A stretch of DNA of 64,000 bases from NCBI RefSeq assembly GCF_027887165.1, contig NC_077228.1, forward strand, positions 387,380,456 to 387,444,455, in the 5' to 3' direction. Within the stretch, counting starts at the first letter, position 1. Each line of letters begins with the position of its first letter. A program made the translations under genes and the position numbers. This document shows positions 1-10,319 of this stretch, in pieces. The notes beneath the pieces are model-generated. The model was not told the DNA's origin, did not search any database, and saw only the letters and a program-made list of their open reading frames with translations. This stretch comes from Monodelphis domestica (taxonomy: Eukaryota > Chordata > Mammalia > Didelphimorphia > Didelphidae).

Positions 1-1480
1 CCTCCAGAGAGGAAACTGATGAACTCTGAATGCAGATTGAAGCATACTTAAAAAACAACACCACAACTTTACTTTTGTTATTTTGTTTGTGTTTTCTTTT
101 GAAATGTAGCTAATATGGAAGTCTGTTTTGCATGACTTCACATGTAAAATCAAATTGCTTGCCTTATTCAAAGACGGGGAGGATATTGGAAGGGGAAGAA
201 ATTGGAACTCAAAATTTTAAATGATTGTTAAATTTCTTTTTACATGTAACTTGGAAATATTTAATGAAACAAAAATTAAAGAAAAAAAGGGAAGAAAATA
301 TCTTGTAAGATAAGTAACTAAACTGTCTCTACCCTTTGACAGAAATTCCACTACTGGTCTTACACTCCAGGAAAGTTGAAGATAGAAACAATGGTCTAAT
401 ATAAGCCAAAATATATGAAACAGTGAATATAATTGATTATTATCCTACAGCAAAAAATGACGAATGTGAGGAATTAAAAAAGCTTGTTAAGATGTGACAT
501 TCATGTATTCCTTCCCCAATGCATTTTCTATTTCTTATGCAGTAGTTGATTGTGGAGAATAACAATACTCTCTCTTATGAGATCCCAATAAATGGAATAC
601 ATGAAAAATGGAAAGAAGTGATATTTTGTACCTGAACTTTTAAGCCTAAACAGAGATGAAATACAAATTTTAAGATAAATGAAAATGGCTGGAGTCACCA
701 AAAGTAAACTACAGTACTATAACTTTAGAACAATAGTTTCTAAAGTATTACTCTCCCCTTTAAAGTACAGAATAATTAAAATTGACTTTTAAAAATGAAA
801 CTGTTAGGAAGTTAATCAGCAAATGTCAAGAACAGAAAGCTCCATAAGAACTATTTTAAGGCCACATTTTAAAAAATATATCGAAAAGAGGCAAAGTAGC
901 ATAGGGGCTAGAGTTGTGAAGATCTGCGATCAAGGACCATCTGTGACCATAACTAGGTATGTGATCCTGTTGTTACTTAACCTTCCTAAGCCTCAAACAA
1001 TGAAAAAGTATCTATTAAGTTATAGTTGGCTTGCAATCTTTTAACATTGACCACACATAAGTCCTAAAAAGTTCTGCAAGTGATAAGGGGAGAAACATAA
1101 ATAGTGCACATTTAAATGGTAGGTAAAGAATAATTCCACATAAGTACTGGAGAAAAATAAAGACTACCTGGAGAATAAACAACTAGGAAAATGATGAAAG
1201 AGTTTCTAAATGTTTATTTCCTTTTTCAGGCACCAATTATTTTATGGGCATATTGCTTAAGTCACTAAATGCAAAATGTAAATTAATTCAAACCACCAAA
1301 CTGATTAAGTTTATATTAAAACTTAAGAAGAGCAAATCTGTAATGTCATAAAGGAAAAAAGATAAGAAAATGGTTGTACCTTAAGAATCCCCATCATAAT
1401 CAATCATGAGCCTTTTCTCCAACACAACCACACTTTGAGTATTCCTACATTCTACCTTGTTTCAACTCTTTGCCTCTCCT
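1..1480. other. FAM184A intron 1, left part; no gene seen
   Basis: AT-rich intronic DNA. The only hint of a repeat is at about 170-290, where the text resembles the 3' tail of a marsupial L1-like element. The short open frames here have no recognisable protein similarity. Confidence 0.5.
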
Positions 1481-1484
1481 TTTA

Positions 1485-1680
1485 GACTAGGCATCAGCCT
1501 CTGAAGGGCAGTGATAATCTAACCCCTGCACCTAACCCCAGGTAACCACTGCAAAAGTTGTACTTGTGTCACTGGGAACTTTGTCCCTCCAGATCACTCT
1601 GTGACTGTAGCAGGTGGCAACTGCATTCTAGAGCACTGAATGATTAAAAGCCCTGCTGTATCTCTCACATGCTAAACTGT
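1485..1680 (+). repeat. LTR-like repeat fragment (family A)
   Basis: This stretch matches, in the opposite orientation, the left part of the repeat at 2640-3452. Shared blocks include GCATCAGCC, CACTGTAAAAG or CACTGCAAAAG, GACTATAGCAGGTGGCA or GACTGTAGCAGGTGGCA, and GATTAAAAGCCCT, which holds an ATTAAA signal. The pattern suggests the R/U5 end of an LTR. It looks old and fragmentary. Confidence 0.5.
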
Positions 1681-1837
1681 AAAAAACAAAAAAACAAAAC
1701 AAAAAACAGTTCCTAATTGTTATTCTTTATTAAGCACAATTCTTATTTCCAAAAACTTGAGTACCAACAAAAATTCAAATTTATAACAAAGTCTGTAATT
1801 TTGTGAAAAACGGAATTATTTCAATTATCATGCATAT

Positions 1838-2075
1838 AGAGGCAGGTAGATGACACAGGAAGACAACTTTGTGAGTTCAAATGTGGCCTCAAGACACTTA
1901 CTAGCTGTGTGACCCTGAGCAAATCACTTAACCTTGTTTGCCTCAGTTAATAATTTCTAAAAGTAATCTGAGAAAGGAAATGGCAAACCACTTCAGTGTC
2001 TTTGCCAACAAAATCCCAAATGGGGTAGCAAAGAATCATGCATGACTTTAAAATGACTGAACAAGAACAACAATT
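1838..2075 (+). repeat. tRNA-derived SINE (MAR1-like)
   Basis: It shows the SINE head (GGCAGGTAGATGACACAG), the B-box region around GTTCAAAT, the common core CTAGCTGTGTGACCCTGAGCA, and the tail block GGAAATGGCAAACCACTTCA that is typical of marsupial MAR1-type SINEs. It is diverged, so an old copy. Confidence 0.75.
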
Positions 2076-2534
2076 TTTTCCTTGTTTTGGAATGGCAGAT
2101 ATTTTTCAATTTATGGCTTTTTTTATGGGACCAGGTTTGTCTGGTAAGGTAATTTTAGTTTTTAGTGTTTATCAATACTCTAAAAATGTTCTCAGTCTTG
2201 AACAGGCTAATGTAACAGCCAGTTTAGAAAAAGAAAAATTTTATTTATACTTCATATTAAAATTTAAGATAGTATTTCTCTTTAATAAATATTTAATTTT
2301 ATTTAAGAGTTTTAATTATTTAATCATTAATATTTATTTGATAAGTAATGGAATTATAGAGAAAATAAATTTTAAAAGAGCAAGTTGACAAAGAACCTAG
2401 ATATCAAACTGAAATCTTTATTACTGAAGAGTTTATTCATATGTAATGTAAACAGGTGATCTCTTCTCAAAATATTCATTTACTTTTCTGTTATCTGGTC
2501 TTTCTTAATATCAAAGTGACTGGGTATACTAGAA

Positions 2535-2568
2535 ACATCATCATCATCATCACCATCACCATCATCAC
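2535..2568. repeat. ATC trinucleotide microsatellite
   Basis: A short run of CATCAT and CACCAT units about 34 bp long. Confidence 0.85.
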
Positions 2569-2639
2569 TGATGCAGAAACTATAAAAATGTCATAATCCA
2601 TCCATGTCTTGTGAAACTTACTTTAACCCATTCAAAACG

Positions 2640-3452
2640 AAAAAGGTAGTAGGGCTTTTAATCACTAGCCGGTGCCCTAAAAGCAGATGCCACCTGCTAT
2701 AGTCACAGAGAGATGTAGAGGGACACAGGATGGGTGGCAATTTTCCCAATGGCACCAATACAGCTTTTACAGTGGTGTCTGAGGTGTGGTTGGGTTATCA
2801 GTGTCCAGGGGGCTGATGCCCAGTTTAAAAGGGGAGGTAGGGTGCTTGCATAATAAAGGGAGAGAGTGGACTGTGGAAATCTTGAGAGATAAGGGTGGGT
2901 ATAAGTTGGATTGGAGAAAAGGCCCATGATTATCATGGGATAAGTAAAATACAACCTGTCTTCCCTCTTCTAATTGGTTGATCACACACACCCCTAGGGG
3001 GCAGATCATGGCCCTCACTTTGGAGACTACTTCCCCTGGGGGTCCTGGGATAGAGTAATCCCCTGAGAAAGGAAATGACATTATTTCCTTCTGAGAGCTG
3101 AAGGGAGTCACAAGTGTACATGAAAGACAGGACACAATGCAGAGCAGCAAGAGAAGACTTCTGATGATGAAATGCTGGGTGTAACAAAGAACTTCAGAAA
3201 GAGTGAAGTGGAATGCCAGATAACAGAGGGACAGAAAATGAGAAAGGAAGCAGAAACCAACAATGTCCCTTGGGAGGTGAGGCAAAACCCGGGAGGACTG
3301 AACTCTAGGCCACATGAGGTAGCACAAATAGCTATAAGAACTATATAGAGCCAAGCCAATACTTCTCACTGGCACCATACCCAAAACAACACTATGAAAA
3401 GCTCTCTGGGGAGGGTTGCTCACCAGCTTATCAACCACATCAACAGTTTTGC
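2640..3452 (-). repeat. LTR-like repeat (family A), minus orientation
   Basis: It is related in inverse orientation to 1485-1680. Read on the minus strand, it ends with an ATTAAA-type signal, as an LTR would. A 259-codon minus-strand frame crosses it and runs on into the adjacent L1 fragment; it has no recognisable domain and begins in L1 sequence, so I do not call it a gene. Retroviral LTR is the best guess for the repeat type. Confidence 0.45.
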
Positions 3453-3454
3453 TA

Positions 3455-4075
3455 AAGAACTTTAAAAGACTGTATGTCCTTTGATCCAGCCATACCACTG
3501 TTGGATTTGTCTCCCAAAGAGATAATAACAAAAAAAGGTTGTACAAAAATATTCATAGACACACTCTTTGTGGTGGCAAAAAAAAATTGGAAAATGGCCG
3601 AGCAAACTGTGGTATATGATGGTGATGGAATACTCTTGTTACAAGAAATGATGAACTGCTTCATTTCTATATGAACTGGAAAGACTTCTATGAACTGATG
3701 CAGAATGAAATGAGCAGAACTAGGAGAACATTGTACACAGAAACTGAAACATTGTGGGATGACCAAATGTGACTGACTTTGCTACTAATAGCAATGCAAT
3801 GCTCCAGGACAATCTGGAGGATCTTATGAGAAAGAATACTATCCACATCAAGAGAAAGAAATGTGGGAGTAGAACACAGAAGGAAAACATGACTTATCAG
3901 TTGTTTATATGGATATAAGATTCGCGGTTTTAGTTTTAAAAGATTACTATGTTACAAAAATGAATAATATGGAAATAGGTATTAAGTAAACAAAGACTTG
4001 ATTAGATAACTAAATCAATAGACAGGAATTACTAGTTACAATTATTATTATAAATGTTATAATAATAAATATAAT
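3455..4075 (+). mobile_element. 5'-truncated L1 (3' end of ORF2 and 3' UTR)
   Basis: The sequence encodes the end of marsupial L1 ORF2, such as CPFDPAIPLL-like and FVVAKKNWKM segments, then ELMQNEMSRTRRTLYTE, followed by an L1 3' UTR. It parallels 35470-36100 of the full-length L1 in this window. It lacks everything upstream, as is usual for truncated LINE insertions. Confidence 0.85.
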
Positions 4076-4079
4076 AAAT

Positions 4080-4152
4080 GGTCACTCAGGCAACTAGCAT
4101 TTATTAAGTATCTATTATTACCTGTCAGCATTGTGCTAAGTGCTTGGGATAC
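4080..4152 (-). repeat. MIR/L2-type tail fragment
   Basis: GCATTTATTAAGTATCTATTATTACC...CATTGTGCTAAGTGCTTGGGATAC is the reverse form of the widespread MIR/therian SINE 3' end. It is interrupted by the LTR that follows. Confidence 0.6.
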
Positions 4153-4650
4153 TGTGAATCTTAAAAACTACTCAGACTGTACTTTAGAAGATTTGATTTA
4201 GCTATTTCCTTATTGTAACAATGGAGATACTTGGTCTAACAAGAATCAGGAATATCTTGGGAACTTTACATTACTCCACCCCATACTTGGGCATACTTTA
4301 GCGGAAGATAAAGTTGTAAACTCCTGATTGAACAATAAAGGTAGTTAACTCATACCTTATAGTGAAGCTAGAACCTTAAGCTAAGTCTATTTTTAGATCT
4401 GATACAAAAAGGTGTTAAGTACCTTTAAGATTAAATTAATCACAAAAAGGTCAAGTAACTCACAAAAGGTAAGCTTAACAAAGAAGTGTAAAGTACCTCA
4501 GAAGATATAATCTAACCACAGAAGGTGAGAACTAAAGAGTGGTGAAAACTAAAGAATGGGAAGTTCTAGAGAAAGCGTCTACTGTGATTGGTAGACGTAA
4601 AAATTTAGGGGAGGTGACATAAGAGAAAATTCTCTTTAAAAGGAGGCTAA

Positions 4651-4853
4651 GGGGCAGCTGGGTGGCTCAGTGGATTGAGAGCCAGGCCTAGAGACAGGAG
4701 GTCCTAGGTTCAAATCCGGCCTCAGACACTTCCCAGCTGTGTGACCCTGGGCAAGTCACTTGACTCCCATTGCCTAGCCCTTACCACTCTTCCGTCTTGG
4801 AGCCAATACACAGTATTGGCTCCAAGACGGAAGGTAAGGGTTTTAAAAAAAAA
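4651..4853 (+). mobile_element. WSINE1-like SINE with target-site duplication
   Basis: A full-length marsupial tRNA-derived SINE, from GGGGCAGCTGGGTGGCTCAG to GGAAGGTAAGGG plus an A-rich tail. It is flanked by a direct repeat AAAAGGAGGCTAA (4638-4650 and about 4853-4865). It is inserted in the solo LTR. Confidence 0.95.
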
Positions 4854-5053
4854 AAAGGAGGCTAAAAGTCAGTTCAGGATGGTTCTAAACTCAGTTCAGG
4901 AGATTGAGTTCAGTGGAGGACTGGAACCCAGCTTGGAGATGGTCTCCTGGTGAGTGATAAGACTGGTTCCCTTTCCCTTAGGCTCAGGGAGGCCACTTTG
5001 GCCAAGGCCTTTAACAACTGCCTGGCTCAGCCTGAGCCAGAGCAGTTTAAATT

Positions 5054-5056
<3 letters not shown>

Positions 5057-5109
<53 letters not shown>
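5057..5109. repeat. (CT)n microsatellite within LTR copy 1
   Basis: About 26 CT units. The same tract occurs at the matching place in the other LTRs of this family, so it was brought in by the LTR. Confidence 0.95.
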
Positions 5110-5110
<1 letters not shown>

Positions 5111-5239
5111 TTCCTTAATTCCATCTCTCTATATTAATTAAAATCTCCATAATTCCCAGCTGACTTGGGTATTTTATTATTTGGGAATCATCCCTGGTGA
5201 CCAATTATTAATATTTTAAGTCAAAACACTAAAATTATC

Positions 5240-6540
5240 CTTAAAATACAAAGAAAGGGAAAAAGGAAAAAGGGAGAAAGTAAAGGAGAGAGAAAAAAAA
5301 TCTGTGGGGAAAGGAAGAATGTTATCAATTATCTCAGGCACTAGGAACTAGTGCATAGTTACCAAAAGAAAACAAAATCCAATGATAGTGCCAGGAACCA
5401 CTCATCACAAATCAGGTGAATTGCATGCCTTGATTATAAGAAAGTTTCATTTGGAATAATGGCCAGATTTCACTCATATTCACTGTAATTTTTAAATTAT
5501 GGGTTTTGAGGGAATAGATGTACATCCAACTACAAGAAAAACCTTATTTTGTGCCCTTCTGTTCTAAGTATACTTGGAATACCTAAGATTTTTAGGTTTG
5601 TCTAGAATATCCAGGCAGTAAGAAACCAAAGAACTCCCTATAAAAAAGTTAATGGCATTAAAAAAGCTAAAGAAATGAAGAGGCAAAGTGTTCTCTTATC
5701 CACAAAAGGTGGAATAATTCATTTCAAGATTCTTCATTTACCTCTTCTTGATTTCATAATATTTAATATCTGGTGACATATGAAGACTCTGAATTTTTCT
5801 CCCTAAACTCTCTGTGGTGGCATATCCATAAGCTCTGCTGCTCTAGAGGCTCTTAAGCTCCAATAAACTAAGCTGACAGAATATCCACACTAAATCTGGC
5901 TTTTTATATGGCAAGTCCCTGGAAACTGGGAATTATCAGACTGCCTAAGAAGAGGCAAATCTGCCTAGTTTGGAAAAGGAGCAGGTCAAAGCTCAAGGGC
6001 TGATGAGTTAACAGGATCAAGAGAAGCTCCTGTACTTCTAGCCTGGTTAAAATCTAGTCTCAAAAAGAAAACCAAACAAAAACAAACACAAAACCACTCT
6101 GTGAACTGAAGACTTTTATGTTTTACTCCTTTGAAAAGACAATAGGTAGAATCTATTTTTAAAAATAACTTCATGATGTCCAATTATAAATTTCCATTTC
6201 AATGTTACAGTATTATCTATCCAACGCTTTTGCTGATGTGGCTATAACAAATACCATTTTAATTAGATATTCTCTGGATTATATAGTTTCACAAATCTTT
6301 GTTTCTGTTTTTTTTTTAACAATGTGTTACTAAAGATGTTTCTGGAACACATTATCATGACCTTATTCAAATTCCTATATATTAAATAATGTATTTAAAT
6401 AACATTTAATATATTTTTTAAAATGTTGTACTGATAACTGAAGGAAAGGACACTCTAGTCCTATTCTGATACCTTTTCTTGGTGAGGAAGAAATTTGGGT
6501 TCTAAAAGCAGGTCAATCTGGCAAGAAGTAATTACAAAGG
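5240..6540. other. FAM184A intron 1; nothing recognised
   Basis: AT-rich sequence with no repeat or coding signal that I can name. Confidence 0.4.
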
Positions 6541-6712
6541 AGCAGCTAGGTAGCTCAGTGGATAGAGCGCTAGGCCTTCAGTCAGGAGGGCCTGGGTTCA
6601 AATCTAAACTCAGAAACTTCCTATCTATGTGACCCTGGGGCAAGTCACTTAACTCCATCTTCTTAACCCTTACCACTCTTCTGCCTTAGACATAAGATAA
6701 AGTTAAAAAAGA
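6541..6712 (+). repeat. tRNA-derived marsupial SINE
   Basis: Head AGCAGCTAGGTAGCTCAGTG, core ATGTGACCCTGGGGCAAGTC and a CTTACCACTCTTCTGCCTTAG block. It ends in an A-rich tail. Confidence 0.85.
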
Positions 6713-6984
6713 AGAAGAAATTATAAGCTTGAAAGACTAGTCCACAAGTATACGTGTGGCTCTTCCTAAAACCAGCCTAGCTTACTGTGGTCTCATCACC
6801 AGAGGCTATTAAGTGAAAATGTTTTTGGCTATAAGCATACCTTAAAATTGTGTACTCAAATTTGGCAGGGTTACAATTTACATTACTGCAGAGATTATTC
6901 ACTCTTAGGAAAGCACATATCTTTTAAAGTATATCATGTGTGCATACATATATTCATATATTCATTTGCCTATATAATCCAATT

Positions 6985-7085
6985 TATTATGTGACTACCT
7001 CAGGGCACTGTGCCAAGCCCTGGAGATACAAACACAAAATGAAAAATCATACCTGCTGTCAAGGAGCTTATATTCTACTAGAGAA
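6985..7085. repeat. Therian MIR/THER-type relic
   Basis: The blocks GGGCACTGTGCCAAGCCCTGGAGATACAAA and GTCAAGGAGCTTATATTCTA are typical of the shared tail of therian tRNA-SINE/L2 relics. Confidence 0.55.
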
Positions 7086-7108
7086 AGAAAGAAGAATATA
7101 GAATTACA

Positions 7109-7165
7109 CAGTATCCCAAAAAAGCTTTGAGAACTTAAAACTGCACTAAGACTTTTAGGATATTA
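7109..7165. mobile_element. MADE1-like palindromic mariner MITE, copy 1
   Basis: A short, almost wholly palindromic unit. CAGTATCCCAAAAAAGCTTTG on the left mirrors ACTGCACTAAGACTTTTAGG on the right, joined by AACTTAAA. This is the pattern of MADE1-style non-autonomous mariners. It is more decayed than copy 2 at 7625. Confidence 0.6.
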
Positions 7166-7624
7166 TATGTGTGACCACATGCATGAGCATGTATATGTAC
7201 ACATATATGGATTAAAAATGTACAAACACTTTAATTACTTGAAAGATCTACATATTCGTGAGTTTTCCTTCCACCAACAAAAATCACAATCTTTTAAGAT
7301 TTTTTAAGATGATTTCTGAAAATTGCTGAGACTGAAAAATTCATCATTGAATTTAAGTGTTAAAACTTTTCAAAACTTGGCTGTGATTGTCTTGAAATAA
7401 ACAAAATCTGTTCCAAGGCATATACTTTGACAAAGCTTTAAAGAATTCTGGGTTAGATGCAGGAGTTGAATTTCAGTAGGGGTTTTCCTTCTTCTTCCCC
7501 CATGCAGGTATATAAAGTTGCTGATCTTCATTGGTGGAGGGAACTTTTACACATTAAGTCCCATATAGAAATGAAATAATAGATATAAAATTTTAATATA
7601 TACACATATATATGTACATATACA

Positions 7625-7700
7625 CAGGATGTTTTGAAAGTTTTAGTGAAATTTTGACCTTAATAGCTTAAGACTACACTAAAACTTTTGGGACACCCTG
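7625..7700. mobile_element. MADE1-like palindromic mariner MITE, copy 2
   Basis: A 76-bp unit starting CAGGATGTTTTGAAAGTTTTAG and ending CTAAAACTTTTGGGACACCCTG. The ends are inverted repeats. The size and the GGGACACCCTG end match mammalian mariner MITEs. Confidence 0.7.
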
Positions 7701-8369
7701 AATATGATTGAATCTATTATTTCATTGGTATATAGCAGGACTGTCAAACTTTCCTAGTATAGCCAGAATTAGATTAAAATGTAATTAGATTACCAAAATA
7801 AATAAAAACATAATACAACACAAATGATGCTAATTTGAGGTTTTCTAAGTCAATATGCCACCTATAGGGTTGTTTCTATGACAGAACTCTTCATCAAACT
7901 CCTATCTATACAGATCAAGATCTACTTTGTAACTTAATAGTCTTTAAAAACTGCATTTTTTTCTATTCTTGCTCTCTTTTCAGACATAGATGCAAAAATG
8001 ATGAAATAGCATTTAAGTGGGCATGGTTCCAGTTTCTGAACCTTCAAAGGGGAGGAAAATCCCTAGAGATTGGAGATTAGATTTATGGCGAAAGCCAAAA
8101 TGAAAAAGGATACTCAAGAATTGGTAATCACTTGGTTCTCTGAGTATCTTCAGCTTAGTTACATTAATTCATTGGGGGTACTTTGAGCTATGAAGAACAT
8201 GGAGAAGGAGAGAAAACAGAAACAAAAAGAAAACAAAAATGTGAAGAGACAAGTTGTTTTGCTTACATTGTATCATATTTCTTCAATAGGAACTTACAAA
8301 TTAAAGTTCTGAACACAGTTATAAGAATTCATTAAGCATTATAAGAATGAATAATCAAGTACCTCATTC
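7701..8369. other. FAM184A intron 1; nothing recognised
   Basis: AT-rich sequence without a gene or repeat that I can identify. Confidence 0.4.
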
Positions 8370-8565
8370 TAGCATGCTGGATCACATAGGAAAGAAAGCA
8401 CTAGACCTGGAGACAAGAAGATCTGGGGTACTTACTAGCTGTGTGACCCCAGACAAGTTACTTAATTTCTCTGCCTCAGTTTCCTCATCTCTAAAATTGA
8501 GATAATAGCACCTACCTTGCAAGGTTTGTTGTGTGGATAAAATGAGAAAATATTTTAAAAGCATT
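8370..8565 (+). repeat. MIR SINE
   Basis: It carries the classic MIR core (CTTACTAGCTGTGTGACCCC, then CTCAGTTTCCTCATCTCTAAAA) and the tail region GATAATAGCACCTACCTTGCAAGG. Confidence 0.85.
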
Positions 8566-8588
8566 TTTCACTTAAAACTCAATGAATG

Positions 8589-8793
8589 GGGGCAGCTGGG
8601 TAGCTCAGTGGATTGAGAGCCAGGCCTAGAGATGGGAGGTCCTGGGTTCAAATCAGACCTCAGACACTTCCCAGCTGTGTGACCCTGGGCAAGTCACTTG
8701 ACCCCCATTGCCTAGCCCTTACCACTCTTCTGTCTTGGAGCCAATACACAGTATTGACTCCAAGATGGAAGGTAAGGGTTAAAAAAAAAAAAG
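8589..8793 (+). mobile_element. WSINE1-like SINE with 15-bp perfect target-site duplication
   Basis: A full-length copy from GGGGCAGCTGGGTAGCTCAG to an A-rich tail. It is flanked by AAAACTCAATGAATG at 8574-8588 and 8794-8808. The intact duplication and low divergence indicate a fairly recent insertion. Confidence 0.96.
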
Positions 8794-8809
8794 AAAACTC
8801 AATGAATGC

Positions 8810-9619
8810 AAGCTTATTATTATATCTAAATTCTGAAGTCTAAAATATCTAATTCATCCAAAACACCATTCCGAGAAACAGCTTTCAGACACCCAAATAT
8901 TTAAGTGCACTGATTAAACAGAGAAGAGATTAAAAAAAAAAAAGTACCAACCTATGCCAGCCTGACCTTCCCTCTATTTGACACAACCAGAAAGTACATT
9001 GATTCTAGAATTTGGTGATGTAGCCTTCGAGCTTCTTCTTCATTCCTGAAATTTTCCTTTGTCCCACTCTACTTCTTTGTTTAACTTCTGACTTAGTTCT
9101 CTAGCTTCCCTTAATTTTTCTCCTTCAGTATTTTGCCTTTTCATTGCTTTATTCTCTCCACTACAATTTCACTTATTTTACCTTGCTTCCTCCTCTTTCA
9201 ATGTTGTCTTCCAAATTCCCCATTCCCACTAAAAAATTCCAAGGATCCATAGAATTATGGATTATTCTCTTTCAGAAACTACATCACCCTTATACTACTT
9301 AAAATAGAATGGCCAGAAAGACTGGCCATCAGATATGAACGCAGGGCAGTATGAGCTAGCTAATTTACAGTTTATGTTTCAAAAGGATGAAATTTTCCTT
9401 CTCAATAAATATTTCCTTTGAATTCTTCCATATCCTAACCTTATTGTATACTTATATTTAAGTACCATTTGTTTGGCCAATTTTGGGGTTATCCTTTGGA
9501 AAAAATGTACAGATGGAATAGTACAGAGAATTTAATTAAATACAGATTCAATAAATAGTTTGATATATTGTCAAACTAATGACTATAAAAATGTGAAGTG
9601 TATTTTTTGCCCTCCTACA
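8810..9619. other. FAM184A intron 1; nothing recognised
   Basis: No coding or repeat signal I can name; locally pyrimidine-rich around 9000-9200. Confidence 0.4.
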
Positions 9620-9795
9620 CAGGATCACAGTTTTAGAGCTGGAAGGAACCTCAAAAACCATGTAGTCCAACCCCCTCATTTGCAGATGAGGAAACTAAGG
9701 CTCAATAAATCAATGGAAGATCTCACAGGTAGGATTGAAACTCATGTCTTCCAACTCCAAAATCAGTGCTTTTTCCACTGTAGGAAGCTGCCTCC
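9620..9795 (-). repeat. MIR-family SINE, minus orientation
   Basis: The reverse form runs GGATCACAGTTTTAGAGCTGGAAGGAACCTC, then CATTTGCAGATGAGGAAACTAAGG, and ends CTTTTTCCACTGTAGGAAGCTGC. This is a MIR-like SINE with the extended therian tail. Confidence 0.7.
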
Positions 9796-10319
9796 ACATT
9801 CATACAAGTTTTGAAAATGATGTGACCAATAAGAGACATTATTTCTGTGAATCCTGGGGTCATACTATATGAATAAGCTAGGGTACTACACTGAAAGACA
9901 TCCATGTAAGGAGATGCCTCAGAAGTCCAAGCTGGATCTTCGATTCTGAACTGCAGGTGGGTTGTTGAACTAAGTAGGGAAGATGAATTTCTATATCAGG
10001 AATCCCCTACACCAATAAAATCACTGATCTGGATCAAATAAAAATTTTCCAGTGGGAAGCCTCTTCTGTTGCCCCAGATATCTAAGATTAAACATTACAC
10101 TGAAATTGTACTATGAAATGACAGGCAACTCCTAACTTGTCCTGTGATACCTACCGGTTGTTATACTTCTAAAAAGTGATGCACAAAATCACTGAAAAAA
10201 ATGCCGTCCAGCTTAACTACCCAAGTTGTATTAAAAGTGGCATACAAAGTTTCACAAAGTTTTTAGACCATGCCTGGTGTCAGGTAAGGCGCACACTTTT
10301 CTTTCCTAAAGCTCTCAAC

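Larger units (their letters stand above)
4153..5228 (+). mobile_element. Solo LTR of a (CT)n-bearing family, copy 1
   Basis: It begins TGTGAATC and ends about CAAAACA. It aligns along its length with 18265-19261: shared blocks include GTCTACTGTGATTGGTAGA, GGGGAGGTGACATA, GGTGAGTGAT, a long (CT)n tract, ATTAATTAAA and TGACTTGGGTAT. No internal retroviral sequence adjoins it, so it is a solo LTR fossil. A younger SINE lies inside at 4651-4853. The ends are approximate. Confidence 0.75.

Noticed and set aside
2767-3546. 259-codon minus-strand open frame
   Set aside because: It starts in an L1 3' end and runs through an LTR-like repeat; no known domain and hydrophobic composition typical of chance frames.
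4651-4720. tRNA-like A and B box sequences here and at many other sites
   Set aside because: They are the heads of tRNA-derived SINEs with A-rich tails and target-site repeats, not functional tRNA genes.
5057-5109. Regular repeat that might suggest a CRISPR or satellite array
   Set aside because: A simple (CT)n microsatellite with no spacers, in a vertebrate genome.
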